From positions 83,226-147,225 of IMG/VR virus record IMGVR_UViG_3300042402_007915: a DNA stretch of 64,000 bases; one strand, written 5' to 3'. The position numbers were made by a program, and so were the translations under genes. A model generated the notes under the pieces. It made no database searches. It had not been told where the DNA came from and saw only the letters and a list, made by a program, of their open reading frames with translations. Positions 32,860 through 42,389 of this stretch are shown here, one piece after another; positions within the stretch are counted from its first letter, which is position 1; the number at the start of each line of letters is the position of its first letter. The DNA comes from a virus.

Positions 32860-35330
32860 GCATACTCCGATTCCTCCATAGCTTCTTCGGTGAAATCAAT
32901 CTCGTCAAGATCCTCTAGAAATTGCTTAGCCTCACGACGAGCTGCTTCAATATTGACCTCACGAACAGTGACCGTAGTCTTATCCAAATCGAGGACGAGT
33001 TTGTTCTCTGGAGACTTGAACGAAGTAATCTTGTTCTTGCCGACAAGGATGAAGATACGCGGCTGCTTAACTCCGTCCTTATCTTTCCAGTACACAGTTG
33101 CATGCTCTCCACGGTCATGCAAGTCTTGATAGACATGCATGATTACGTTCGGCCTATAGATCATTGCACGGGCGTCAGCAATATCGTCGTTATCTGGGAA
33201 CCGCATTTGCTCTGGGTTGAGCAGGCCGCCCTTTCTATACTCGACAGTGCCGAAGATACAGCAATGGTACTTAGTAGTCATATTCTTCAAGTCCGTAGCG
33301 ATAGCCTCCATACGCGCAGTCTTTTCCTTCTCTGGGTAAGACGTTACGTTGTGGACGTTGTCAAGGATGACAAGAATCTTCTTGTCTGGATACCTTGAGC
33401 GAAGTACACGCAACTGCCTCTCTAGAGGAGCAAGAGTAGAGCCATCTTCAGAGTCAATAATGACAAGCTTCTCGTTCTCAAGAAGCGAACGGAACATGTC
33501 TGTTGCTCTGTGATAAACCTCCCAGCAACGAGGATCAACAATATTCCGATAAGGATTTGCAGCCTGGTGAATCTTCAAAGGAACGTCTTTCGGACCAGCA
33601 AGGAACGCAGCAACGTTACAGAGAGCACGAGGAGCAACCTGAACATAAGAGTCGTCAGTAAAGTGAAATAGAACAATAGTGTTCGGGTCGTGGACAGCAA
33701 CATCCATACCCAAAGAAACAATAGTGGCGGTCTTGCCACTGTTAGCACGGCCACCCAAGAACATCAAGTTGCCGTCACAGGCGTTCATACCGCCAGAGAG
33801 AGCGGCACCGAACTCTCTGTAGAACGCAAACTGGAACTCAGTAAGGTTCTTATCGTTAACGGTAGACTTGCCTTCCTCCATACTATCGAAGCGAGTGACT
33901 TGGTAAGTAGTACCCGTACTTGCCTTGTCATAGTCCTTGTTAATGGCCTCTAGCTCAAGCTCATGACGAGCAAGAGCCGCAAGGATATTACCTGGATCTG
34001 TAGAAACATTGGCAATGTACTTCTTGGTAGCTGCTTCAATACGCTCATGACGCTCGCGTTCTTTACCGTCACGAATAGTTGCAATGTCTTGCTGAATAGA
34101 AGTAACGCTAACGCCCGTATGCTCGGAGAGCTTAACTGAAAGAAGCTCCCTTCTAACTGCAACAGCTTCCGAAGCAATGAGCGGAATCATAATGGCGCAA
34201 GTATCTTCGTGTGTGGCTTTGTCTGAGATCCGTGAAAGCACCCACTCGAAGGCAGGGGTCATTGCTAGCCCCTGGAAGGGGCCAGAATCCATTTCATTGA
34301 GAGTTGAACAGAACTCCGAACAGTCCTTAGCCTCCGTAGTAGGAGCGTCTACAACGAAGCAGGACAAGCCAGGAGCGAACTTAATCTCGTTAAAGAGAAT
34401 CTTCTGGATAGCAGCTTGGCCAGCAGGATCCCAATCCAAACAAAAGTAGACCTGTTTAATGCCCACAGACTTCAGTAGGTTAAGGTGTTGATTTGTGAAT
34501 GCAACACCACAAATGCCTGCAACGTTATAGATACCTACTCGATGCAATGCAGCTACGTCTCCAGGACCTTCTACAATGTAAAGACCATTCTGCTTAGCCT
34601 TACCAAGAGAAAGGGCCACATCTAATCCGAACAGAGTCTCCTTCTTATGATAGATGGCTGTCTCTGCTGAGTTGATGTACTTGGGCTTACCCTCACCAAG
34701 GTTCCTTGAGATGAAAGCAACTGGCCGTCCACGTTCGTCATTGATCATAAACGAGAAAAAGTTCTCATCTACGAATTTGAAGTCGTTACTCGATAGTGCT
34801 CTGGACTGAAGCAGGTAATTCCTTTCCCAGCCCTTCTCAAGAAGCTCAGACTCAATAATGGAGTAAGGCATTGTGCCCGCAACAATATGGGCGTCAGACC
34901 ACTTACGAGTCTCTAGGTACTCTTCGTTCCTATTGTTAGAAAGAATGCCTGCAATATCTTCAAAGAGGCGGTATAGCTTATGCCTCTCTTTCTCTTCTTC
35001 GGTCAGTGCCGAGAAGGATAGATTGAAGCCAAACATACTTGCCAATGCAGGAAGCGTTTGCTCAAACAAATCGCTTCCAGTCTTTTCAATGCCATTGATT
35101 AACGCATAAGCGTCAAAGATGTCTAAGGAAGCTCCGCAAGCAAAGCAGTGAGCAACTTCATAATTCCGTCGAGGATCCAAATGCATAGAAGGGCTACTAT
35201 CGTCATGTGAAATACATTTGAATTTCTTCTTGGGGAAAGTCTTGAGATCAATCCCCACGATAGGCGAGAGGTACTCAGCCATCCTTGGACGGATGGAAGA
35301 CATAGCCTCTGAAAAGTTGGTTATCCGCAT
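32856..35330 (-). CDS. primase-helicase fusion (DnaG/DnaB type)
   Basis: 824 residues. N-terminal zinc finger (CISHDD...CFACG, about residues 39-63). A TOPRIM primase core (IVEGPGDVAALHRVG near 250, then FCLDWDPAGQAA near 298). Then a RecA-like hexameric helicase with Walker A GGRANSGKT (about 530) and a Walker B-like ILVILDNVHN (about 655). This matches T7 gp4-like enzymes that prime and unwind at the phage fork. It is the main replisome component besides the split PolIII alpha and the genes are near each other. Confidence 0.85.
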   Translation of the reverse strand: MRITNFSEAMSSIRPRMAEYLSPIVGIDLKTFPKKKFKCISHDDSSPSMHLDPRRNYEVAHCFACGASLDIFDAYALINGIEKTGSDLFEQTLPALASMFGFNLSFSALTEEEKERHKLYRLFEDIAGILSNNRNEEYLETRKWSDAHIVAGTMPYSIIESELLEKGWERNYLLQSRALSSNDFKFVDENFFSFMINDERGRPVAFISRNLGEGKPKYINSAETAIYHKKETLFGLDVALSLGKAKQNGLYIVEGPGDVAALHRVGIYNVAGICGVAFTNQHLNLLKSVGIKQVYFCLDWDPAGQAAIQKILFNEIKFAPGLSCFVVDAPTTEAKDCSEFCSTLNEMDSGPFQGLAMTPAFEWVLSRISDKATHEDTCAIMIPLIASEAVAVRRELLSVKLSEHTGVSVTSIQQDIATIRDGKERERHERIEAATKKYIANVSTDPGNILAALARHELELEAINKDYDKASTGTTYQVTRFDSMEEGKSTVNDKNLTEFQFAFYREFGAALSGGMNACDGNLMFLGGRANSGKTATIVSLGMDVAVHDPNTIVLFHFTDDSYVQVAPRALCNVAAFLAGPKDVPLKIHQAANPYRNIVDPRCWEVYHRATDMFRSLLENEKLVIIDSEDGSTLAPLERQLRVLRSRYPDKKILVILDNVHNVTSYPEKEKTARMEAIATDLKNMTTKYHCCIFGTVEYRKGGLLNPEQMRFPDNDDIADARAMIYRPNVIMHVYQDLHDRGEHATVYWKDKDGVKQPRIFILVGKNKITSFKSPENKLVLDLDKTTVTVREVNIEAARREAKQFLEDLDEIDFTEEAMEESEYA

Positions 35331-35339
35331 GTAGATCCT

Positions 35340-35654
35340 TTAGTTTGCGAAGATTAAAGTTGCTAAGTTAAACGTCTTCAATTCAATGTCCCAGAGGTGA
35401 GTTCCTGGGTTAAACATATGTTCTACAATGTCAATCTGTACCAACGCGCCTTCTTCGAACTTCTCCTTCTCTACGATACAATTCAGATTAGAGTTCATAA
35501 TCAGTTCGGACATCACATTCCCCACAGAAGCTGCATGCTGCATGTGGGTATAAGGGCCGAACGTACTAGTCTCTTCTTTGTTGGTTCTAACATGTAGGAA
35601 GAAGAAGGTCTCGGGTGGCGTATAGAGGTCCGCTACGTCTTCTAGTTGCTCCAA
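35340..35654 (-). CDS. hypothetical protein, 104 aa
   Basis: Small beta-prone protein (TFFFLHVRTNKEETSTFGPY; LWDIELKTFNLATLIFAN). Follows the Cas4-like nuclease gene by 12 bases and precedes the primase-helicase gene; probably an accessory replication protein by position. No motif recognised. Confidence 0.45.
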   Translation of the reverse strand: MEQLEDVADLYTPPETFFFLHVRTNKEETSTFGPYTHMQHAASVGNVMSELIMNSNLNCIVEKEKFEEGALVQIDIVEHMFNPGTHLWDIELKTFNLATLIFAN

Positions 35655-35666
35655 TGTACCTCCTTT

Positions 35667-36752
35667 TTAGTTTACCTTTGAGCAGGTCTTGGCAAAGTCG
35701 CAATAAGTGCAAGCAAAGTCTGCCACGCTTGGGGGCTTAATGTTGACCTTGGGAGGCAAACCTTCGGCGGCTCTTTCTTGGTTAAGCTTTACTCTAGCTG
35801 AGTAAGATTCCCATTGCTCTCGGTCTGCTTTACGAGTAAGGAGATCCCTTTCGTAAGCCTTGGACAAATCCTCAATGGAATACTCGGCCTTGAAATCTCG
35901 AGGTGGAATAGTCTGCGAAGTAAGATGATCCGCAATATACTTGTATGCTTCAAGAATCTGGCCAATAGTAAAAGGCGCTTCGACCCATTTCCCCTTTGGG
36001 GACAGCGGCTTGTAGAAAACACGAGCTACGTGATCTTCGTCTGGTACCGTTCTAACAAGGTACTCAGCATGCATTCCAGTGCCACGGTCTCCATAGAGCA
36101 GGCGAGAGTCTCCCCAGTTCTGTGGGTCTGGCCAAGTAGTTTTAACATGCCAATCATACAAGGCAATCTGCATTAAGTTGCTGTCTTTGGGGGTGCCAAG
36201 GAGTCCCTTGTTGCGGTTAGCAACACTGCCCAAGGCCTTCTCGCCTCCACGACCATGAACAGACTTGCACTCAGCAATAGTAAGCAAACCGCTATCTGGA
36301 TCGATAGCGACAAGGTCTAGCTTGCCACTAAGGTTGTACTCAGGAAGATAGACGGCACTTTGTGTTGTAACAAAGATCCCAGTCAGCTTCGCCTGTTCAA
36401 TAACATACTGCTCGTATAGCTCACCCTGGGCCCAAATGAATAACATCTCCTCTCGAGGTGATGCTTTCTCTTCAACAAGCTGATGAGACAAAGCTCGTAG
36501 ATCTGGGCTTAGGACCGAAGGTGAGTGGTTGTTTGTATCAACCAGTAGTCTGAAATAAGCTCTGCGTCGACAAGACCCGAGAACCTCGGACTCGCCGTAT
36601 TCATTTACTACGGCGGCCGAGGCTTCGGATGGCCATTGAGTAGGTGCTTTAGAGTCACCCATTTTAGGCCTTGTCAGAGCAAGTGTAATGTGTTCCAGGA
36701 GCGACCAGGAAGATTCGTTAGAATTAGTAGGCACAAGCTCTGAGGTGGCCAT
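35667..36752 (-). CDS. PD-(D/E)XK exonuclease with Fe-S cluster (Cas4/RecB-like)
   Basis: 361 residues. Motif order: GSCRRRAYF (first Cys, about 58-60), a helical insert, NLSGKLDLVA (catalytic Asp), LLTIAECKS (E-x-K core) and C-terminal CTYCDFAKTCSK (three Cys). This is the full Cas4/AddB-type arrangement of a nuclease stapled by a 4Fe-4S cluster. In large phages such proteins act in DNA recombination and end processing. Second and more canonical member than the one at 30778. Confidence 0.7.
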   Translation of the reverse strand: MATSELVPTNSNESSWSLLEHITLALTRPKMGDSKAPTQWPSEASAAVVNEYGESEVLGSCRRRAYFRLLVDTNNHSPSVLSPDLRALSHQLVEEKASPREEMLFIWAQGELYEQYVIEQAKLTGIFVTTQSAVYLPEYNLSGKLDLVAIDPDSGLLTIAECKSVHGRGGEKALGSVANRNKGLLGTPKDSNLMQIALYDWHVKTTWPDPQNWGDSRLLYGDRGTGMHAEYLVRTVPDEDHVARVFYKPLSPKGKWVEAPFTIGQILEAYKYIADHLTSQTIPPRDFKAEYSIEDLSKAYERDLLTRKADREQWESYSARVKLNQERAAEGLPPKVNIKPPSVADFACTYCDFAKTCSKVN

Positions 36753-36754
36753 TC

Positions 36755-36997
36755 TTAATCGTCCGCCATCTTAACGGCTTCGGCTCTGACCTTGGACTGA
36801 AGGGCTTTCATCTCTGCAATCCGTTCATTTCGGTATGCTTCGAATTCAATTTCAAGTGCAGCTTGGCCCTCTGGAGTATCAGCTCCAGGAAGCTTCTGTA
36901 CTAGAAACTCTGCTAGTAGACCGAGGCTTGTAAGCTCTCGAGTGATTAGCTTGACTCTCTCATCTAAAGAAACAATAACCTTATACAGTTCATCCAT
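36755..36997 (-). CDS. small coiled-coil protein
   Basis: 80 residues, helical throughout (LDERVKLITRELTSLGLLAE; EIEFEAYRNERIAEMKALQS), acidic. Lies between the nuclease and metallophosphoesterase genes with almost no spacers. No family recognised; possibly an oligomerising accessory factor. Confidence 0.45.
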   Translation of the reverse strand: MDELYKVIVSLDERVKLITRELTSLGLLAEFLVQKLPGADTPEGQAALEIEFEAYRNERIAEMKALQSKVRAEAVKMADD

Positions 36998-37009
36998 ATT
37001 TAGCTCCTG

Positions 37010-38296
37010 TTAAAATGCTTTCTTGGGTGGGTTTGAAGATCCAAGCGCGTATACGTTGGAGAAGTTGCGAAGAGTATTTCCCTGTGCGTCTTGCCATAGA
37101 ACAGCATAGCCATTCTGTGAACCGCCGCTATAGGAAAGATGAGGAGTATGTGCGTAATGCATAGGTCCAGCAAAGCAACCCTGCTCCATGATCAAGAGCC
37201 TGTCGTAAACGAACTTAGAAATCTTGTGGGTGTGTCCGATAACAACAGTATCAATTTCCTCTTCGGGATACCTTGAGCTAAAATAGTTGGCGGTCTTGTG
37301 TGCCAAGCTTGCAATGCCGCCCGAACCCCTGGTGTGAGGATGGGCAAAGATTGCTTTACCTACCTTACAGTACCAAGAATCTCGAAGGTCGAAATGCACG
37401 TTGTCGAAGTCATGCTTCTTAACAAGCTTCCCAGCAGCATTGATCTCTTCACCATTTGCAATACGCCCAAGAGCAGAAGGATTGAAATAGCTTACCGTAT
37501 TCTTGTTGATACCGTTCTCAGAGAGTACACGCGCAACGCGGCTTTCGTGATTACCCTCGGTAAGAATAACCTTCTCAAAGTTCTCGCTGCACCACTTCAC
37601 AAGAGCAAAAGCGCAACGGTATTCATCTACAATAGTAATCTCACGACTCTTCGAATAAGAAGAAGCAGAGTATCCCTCAAGGATATCTCCATTCAAGACG
37701 AGAACACTAGCGTCTGTATGGAGGGAAAGAGTCTCCTCAAGGAGATCTACCCTTGCAAACGGGAAGTGAATATCTGAAACGGAGACAATCTTGCGAACAG
37801 GTTCTCCTGTCTCATCCCCAATGGTTACCATTGGGTTGGGGTACTTGTTCTGAATGGTCTCGATCAGATCGAATGCGTTGGTTTCTGACAATGGCGACTC
37901 CTTCTTCGAAGGCTCAGTAGACGTAGCAACTACCGGGGTGGGAATAGGAGTCTTCTTCGTAGGAATGAAGACTCTGCTCGGGCCCTTAAACTGGGCAATG
38001 CGATTACCAGCCCTGTTAACGGGGAACGTATAGTTGGCAGTGTTTCGAATAGCCTCTACAAAGTAGGGGTCATTTCTATGACGGCTATACCAACGAGAGA
38101 TTGCCTTCTCAGAACGCTGGCTTCCAATAGCACGCAGAGCAGCTACGGCCTTGTCCATCGGCTGGTTTTCATCTCCAGTGCCAGCAAGACCAAAGCCATA
38201 CCAGCCCCTTTCCCAGACCTTATACTTCTCTGCGATGAGCATAACAGCAAAGGCCTCGTCATCTGACCAAGGATCGCCGAATTGATGTTTGTTCAT
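37010..38296 (-). CDS. calcineurin-like metallophosphoesterase
   Basis: 428 residues. Residues ~1-110 look like a helical, DNA-binding-type domain (SQRSEKAISRWYSRHRNDPY) followed by a Pro/Thr/Ser linker. The catalytic domain shows all metal motifs in order: SVSDIHFP, LNGDILEG, TEGNHESR, FAHPHTRG and IGHTH. Related enzymes are SbcD/Mre11-like nucleases or phage DNA phosphatases. The four-base overlap with dnaE-C suggests a DNA-repair or end-processing role. The substrate cannot be told from sequence. Confidence 0.75.
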   Translation of the reverse strand: MNKHQFGDPWSDDEAFAVMLIAEKYKVWERGWYGFGLAGTGDENQPMDKAVAALRAIGSQRSEKAISRWYSRHRNDPYFVEAIRNTANYTFPVNRAGNRIAQFKGPSRVFIPTKKTPIPTPVVATSTEPSKKESPLSETNAFDLIETIQNKYPNPMVTIGDETGEPVRKIVSVSDIHFPFARVDLLEETLSLHTDASVLVLNGDILEGYSASSYSKSREITIVDEYRCAFALVKWCSENFEKVILTEGNHESRVARVLSENGINKNTVSYFNPSALGRIANGEEINAAGKLVKKHDFDNVHFDLRDSWYCKVGKAIFAHPHTRGSGGIASLAHKTANYFSSRYPEEEIDTVVIGHTHKISKFVYDRLLIMEQGCFAGPMHYAHTPHLSYSGGSQNGYAVLWQDAQGNTLRNFSNVYALGSSNPPKKAF

Positions 38297-40749
38297 TGTT
38301 TACCTCCATAGATTGTTATTTCTCTAGCAAGGATTTCAGCAGTTTGGTTCTCTTCGTCTTCGTCAGAGTCTGACGACTTGATGAGGCCCGAGACCTTTAA
38401 GATCATCCCAGATTCTAGTTTTACGTTTGGGTACTTAGCTTCTAGCTTCTTTACGCCTTCTGCGAAAATCAGTACTGTGGCAAAAGACGTGCCGTCTTCG
38501 ATTTCAATAAGACCCATGCGACTACCCTTCTTTGTAGTCTTAATCTTTGCTGATACAATTGCGCCCGCAAAAATACCTCTATCGTCAGGTCTTGCATTGA
38601 TCAAGAATTCTGCTTCTGGGTAGATAGTGTGGGCCGGATGTTTGCCTAAGTAGCAGCCAATAGCTTGTCCCTGTTCAAGCTGTTCCTTGAGAGAAAGCTG
38701 AGCGTTATAAGGCCTAACTGGGAAGGTAATGAAATGCGGCATCTCTTTATGTTTAAGCTCTGGCTTGCGTCTGAGGTCCTTATGTTCTTCGAGGAAGGTT
38801 TCTTCTTCGAGAGTAAGAGGCGCGGCTTTCTTTAGCGACTTTTGATGCCGAAGCTTGTCGCGTCTTTCAATGAGTGGCAATACGATAGCCATCTCTTTGT
38901 CTCTCTCAAGGATCTCAGCTTCTCTTTCATGATAGGCAATCAGATCAGGCTTGTAAGCAAAGATCAGCTCCATCATCTCTAACAAGTGTTCTCTGTAATG
39001 ACCGAAGCAATCCATAGCCCCACTCTGTACAAGAGCAGTGAAAACCTTAGTGTTCATTTTAGTCTGGTTTGTTCTGTTCATGAAATCTTGAAGGTCTTCA
39101 AATGGCTTAGATCCTCGGATCTTTAAGATGTGGCTGACTGCAGAGCCGCCAACATTCTTGATTCCATTCAAACCAAACCTAATACATGTTGGATTGATAA
39201 TCTCAAAATGGTTTCCTGACTCGTTGATGTCTGGGCAAAGCACGTCAATATCAAACTGACGCGCTTCATCAATGTACTCCATCACTTTAACACGCCACAT
39301 CTTTGGCGACATCATTCTAGATCCAACAGACATCAGAGCACAGAAGTACTCAACGGTGTGGTTCGCCTTCAGGTAGGCACACACATAAGACAAGTACGAA
39401 TAGGCAACGGAATGGGAGGCATTGAACAAGTAGTCCGCACAACCAATGATAATGTCCCACAAACGGGAGACTTGCGCTTCAGAAAGGCCGTACTTCGCAC
39501 AACCAGCAAAGAACAGAGGCTGTAGCTTCTCTAGGTACTTCTTGTCCTTCTTACCTACAGCCCTTCTTGCAGTATCGGCGTCCTGGAGAGAAAGGCCTGC
39601 AACTTCAGTGAAGAGCTTAATGAGCTGCTCTTGGTAAACAAGAACGCGCCTAGTATTACTCCACATATCTGCGATAACCGCAGGAATTTCAGGATCGGAT
39701 TCTCTATTCAAGTAACGATCTAAGAAGCCTGCCGACATTGGACCTGGACGTACAAGCGCCGAAATGTCCGAAAGCTCAGCAACGCTTGTTGGTTTAGCTT
39801 TCATTACGGCATCTCCAATAAGAGATGAGGTCTCGAACTGAAAGACGCCGGTAAGCAGCCCACGAGCAAAGAGAGCGTAAGTCCTCTTGTCGTTGTCAGG
39901 GATGTTGTAGATGTCGATAGAGAGGCCCTTACGCTTTTGTATAAGTTCAACAGCTACCTGGAGTACGTCCAAGGTCTTAATGATCAAGAAGTCGTACTTG
40001 ATTAAACCAAGCGCCTCAACTTCCTTCATATCAAACTGGGTAACCCGAAGCTTATCTGCAGTCGTATAAGTCGGCGCCACTAAATGTACAGGGAAATCTG
40101 AAATGATCATACCAGCAGGATGAACACCATTATTCGAAATCATACCATCTAGGTTGTAAGTGAAATCGAACCACTCAGAATACTTGGCGTCTTCTAGTAA
40201 CTCAGGATGTGCAGGATATCCCTTCTCCGGGTTCCCCTTGACAACTTCCTTAAGGGTTGGCTCTTTACCAAACAAAGGGTCAGGAATCTTTGCAAGGATT
40301 TCATTTCGAACAGCAAGATGAGAGTCCTTGGCTTTGTCTCCAAGTTCTTTGTCTGGCATCCAGATAGAGAAATATCTTTGAGTTAAAGAGCGAGGCCCAA
40401 ACTTACCGTGAGTACCAATGTTGGCGACGTTATCGATGCCCCAAAGGTTGACAATGTGGTCAATGAGCTTTGTCCGACCACTCTCGGAAAAGTCCATATC
40501 GATGTCTGGAGCTGCTCCACCGATAGTGTCACTTCGTCCTTGCTGAAAATCAAAATCATCAGTTAGCCCCAAAGTAAATAAGAGTAAACTGTTGCGCTCG
40601 TTAACCTTAAAGAATAGACTCTTCTCTAAACAAAAGAGTAATCTCTCGACGTCTGCTTCTGTGGTAAATTCGAGTTCGTAATCTAGAAAGTCTTTATCCA
40701 CAAGAGCGACTCGTTCCTCTAGCAGCGAAGAACGTATCTTCTCTTTCAT
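38293..40749 (-). CDS. dnaE: DNA polymerase III alpha, C-terminal piece (split gene)
   Basis: 818 residues from ATG at 40749 with AAGGAGG six bases upstream; a longer frame into the methyltransferase region is rejected. Residues ~81-87 are PDIDMDF, the catalytic Asp pair of bacterial C-family polymerases. GLIKYDFL carries the third Asp. VRPGPMSAGFLDRYLNR, VLVYQEQL, GADTARRA-like and the NASHSVAY motif follow, then the HhH and an OB-fold near the end. The first 80 residues are not normal DnaE sequence. Palm, fingers and C-terminal domains are intact, so the enzyme can be whole only with the N-terminal piece at 44681-45940. Confidence 0.85.
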   Translation of the reverse strand: MKEKIRSSLLEERVALVDKDFLDYELEFTTEADVERLLFCLEKSLFFKVNERNSLLLFTLGLTDDFDFQQGRSDTIGGAAPDIDMDFSESGRTKLIDHIVNLWGIDNVANIGTHGKFGPRSLTQRYFSIWMPDKELGDKAKDSHLAVRNEILAKIPDPLFGKEPTLKEVVKGNPEKGYPAHPELLEDAKYSEWFDFTYNLDGMISNNGVHPAGMIISDFPVHLVAPTYTTADKLRVTQFDMKEVEALGLIKYDFLIIKTLDVLQVAVELIQKRKGLSIDIYNIPDNDKRTYALFARGLLTGVFQFETSSLIGDAVMKAKPTSVAELSDISALVRPGPMSAGFLDRYLNRESDPEIPAVIADMWSNTRRVLVYQEQLIKLFTEVAGLSLQDADTARRAVGKKDKKYLEKLQPLFFAGCAKYGLSEAQVSRLWDIIIGCADYLFNASHSVAYSYLSYVCAYLKANHTVEYFCALMSVGSRMMSPKMWRVKVMEYIDEARQFDIDVLCPDINESGNHFEIINPTCIRFGLNGIKNVGGSAVSHILKIRGSKPFEDLQDFMNRTNQTKMNTKVFTALVQSGAMDCFGHYREHLLEMMELIFAYKPDLIAYHEREAEILERDKEMAIVLPLIERRDKLRHQKSLKKAAPLTLEEETFLEEHKDLRRKPELKHKEMPHFITFPVRPYNAQLSLKEQLEQGQAIGCYLGKHPAHTIYPEAEFLINARPDDRGIFAGAIVSAKIKTTKKGSRMGLIEIEDGTSFATVLIFAEGVKKLEAKYPNVKLESGMILKVSGLIKSSDSDEDEENQTAEILAREITIYGGKQ
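40687..40716 (+). repeat. direct repeat, copy A (upstream of methyltransferase)
   Basis: 30-base element AAAGTCTTTATCCACAAGAG continuing with CGACTCGTTC, matching copy B at 42390-42419 in 26 of 30 positions. This copy lies inside the start of dnaE-C (antisense to residues E-R-V-A-L-V-D-K-D-F-L). Each copy precedes a plus-strand gene. A second short match, CCTTGGGGGAAAATG (40757-40771) versus CCTTGGGGGGAAAATG before 42439, extends the resemblance. It may be a duplicated junction or a shared promoter/operator. Confidence 0.6.
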
Positions 40750-40768
40750 GCAACCTCCTTGGGGGAAA

Positions 40769-42364
40769 ATGTCTGCCCATACCGAAATTTCATCTTCAGA
40801 GCTGCCAGTTTTGCCTGACGATGCTCGAGTCCTTCGCAAGCTGCGTCGTATTCAAGACGGTGGCGAGATTAGGTATGCAGATATTTTTGCTGGGTGTGGT
40901 GGTATTTCTCTTGGTTTCTTGACAGCTGGGTTCAAGCCGGTCGGATCTATTGAGTGTGACCCCTGGGCAGCCAAGTCACACGGAACAAACTTTGGACCCC
41001 ATTCTGCAGGGGCTGATCGTCCGGCACTTCATATCCCACGCGATGCTGTTACTGAAACCGCTGAAAGCTTTTTTGCTGACCTCGGGATTAGTGGCGAGAC
41101 AGAAGATCAAATAGATGTATTGGTTGGCGGCCCACCTTGCCAAGCATTCGCTCGTGTCGGCAGAGCCAAGCTTCGAGAGCAAGCTCGCCTTCGAGATGAA
41201 GTCACAGCGGACCAAGCCTTTCTTGTAGATGGACGTGTAAACCTTTGGGAGCGTTATGTTGCATTCATTAGGGCTACAAAGCCAGTAGCTCTTCTTATGG
41301 AAAATGTCCCAGATATCCTGAATCATGGTGGGGCTAATGTTGCAGAGCTTGTAGCCAAAAGCCTTGAGAAGGAAGGGTATGACGTTGTATACACTCTGCT
41401 AAACGCTGCTTGGTATGGCGTACCGCAGATAAGAGAACGGATGATACTTGTCGGCTTTCACAAGGCAACAGGTATCAGGCCTCGATTCCCAACACCTACG
41501 CACTACCTTGATTTGCCGTCTGGTTATGTCTCTCTAAGGAATACTGCACGCCGAGTAATCAAGAGCGAAGGCTCAGATTATCACCGCTGGGTAGATGGGC
41601 CTTCAAGCTTAGCAATGCCTGCAACTTCCGCTGCCGATGCTTTAGCTGACCTTCCGGTCTTCTGTGCGCAAGATCTTTTACACTCTGGCAAGTTGCGTCG
41701 TGGCCCTAAAGATTTATCCGAACAGATTGATTACACAACAAACGAACCAGCTACTTCCTACTCTAGGTTAATGAGGGAATGGTTCGGGTTTGCAACGAAA
41801 GCGGCGACTAGCCATGTCTTCCGCTACTTACCACGAGACTACAAAATCTTCGCTGAAATGAGAGCCGGGTGGGAGTACCCAGCGATTCATGCTCATGTAG
41901 AGCACAAAATTACAGAGTGGCTAGCTGAACGTAAACGCTGTGGTCTCTCTACCGACCTCTCAGATCCTGAAGTGAACAGCTTTGTTACGAGTTGGCGTCT
42001 ATCCTCTGATCCCCACAAGTTCCCAAACAAGTGGTGGAAGATGGAAGCCAACAAACCCGTACGAACTTTGATGGCTCACCTTGGGAAAGACTCCTACTCA
42101 CACATTCACTTTGACTCTGAGCAAGCTCGGACTATCACAGTCCGTGAGGCGGCTCGGCTTCAGTCTTTCCCTGATGGATTTGTATTTGAAGGCTCAATGA
42201 ATCCTGCGTTTAAGCAAATTGGTAACGCTGTGCCGCCGTTATTTGCTTACGCTATTGCACGAGCGATGCTAGAATGCTTAGCAGCCCCTACTGTTCCCGA
42301 CATGCGGGTTGAGTTGCTTGGGTTATCCGCTTCGCAGATTACGACAACTCGGGGAACTCCATGA
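40769..42364 (+). CDS. DNA C5-cytosine methyltransferase
   Basis: 531 residues from ATG at 40769 (MSAHTEI) with GGGGG four bases upstream; an ATG at 40748 lies on top of the dnaE-C start and is less likely. Motif I FAGCGGIS, motif IV GGPPCQAFARVGR with catalytic Cys, motif VI ENVPD, motif VIII QIRERM and motif X GNAVPPLFAYAI are all present, so it should be active. It transfers a methyl group to cytosine C5; the recognition site is unknown. It could protect phage DNA from host restriction. It is carried on the plus strand inside a minus-strand replication operon. Confidence 0.9.
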   Translation: MSAHTEISSSELPVLPDDARVLRKLRRIQDGGEIRYADIFAGCGGISLGFLTAGFKPVGSIECDPWAAKSHGTNFGPHSAGADRPALHIPRDAVTETAESFFADLGISGETEDQIDVLVGGPPCQAFARVGRAKLREQARLRDEVTADQAFLVDGRVNLWERYVAFIRATKPVALLMENVPDILNHGGANVAELVAKSLEKEGYDVVYTLLNAAWYGVPQIRERMILVGFHKATGIRPRFPTPTHYLDLPSGYVSLRNTARRVIKSEGSDYHRWVDGPSSLAMPATSAADALADLPVFCAQDLLHSGKLRRGPKDLSEQIDYTTNEPATSYSRLMREWFGFATKAATSHVFRYLPRDYKIFAEMRAGWEYPAIHAHVEHKITEWLAERKRCGLSTDLSDPEVNSFVTSWRLSSDPHKFPNKWWKMEANKPVRTLMAHLGKDSYSHIHFDSEQARTITVREAARLQSFPDGFVFEGSMNPAFKQIGNAVPPLFAYAIARAMLECLAAPTVPDMRVELLGLSASQITTTRGTP

Positions 42365-42389
42365 TGTTCGTAAGCACTGCAACACTTAA

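Noticed and set aside
40748-40768. ATG at 40748 as the methyltransferase start
   Set aside because: It lies on the dnaE-C start codon with no ribosome-binding site, while ATG 40769 follows GGGGG at a suitable distance.
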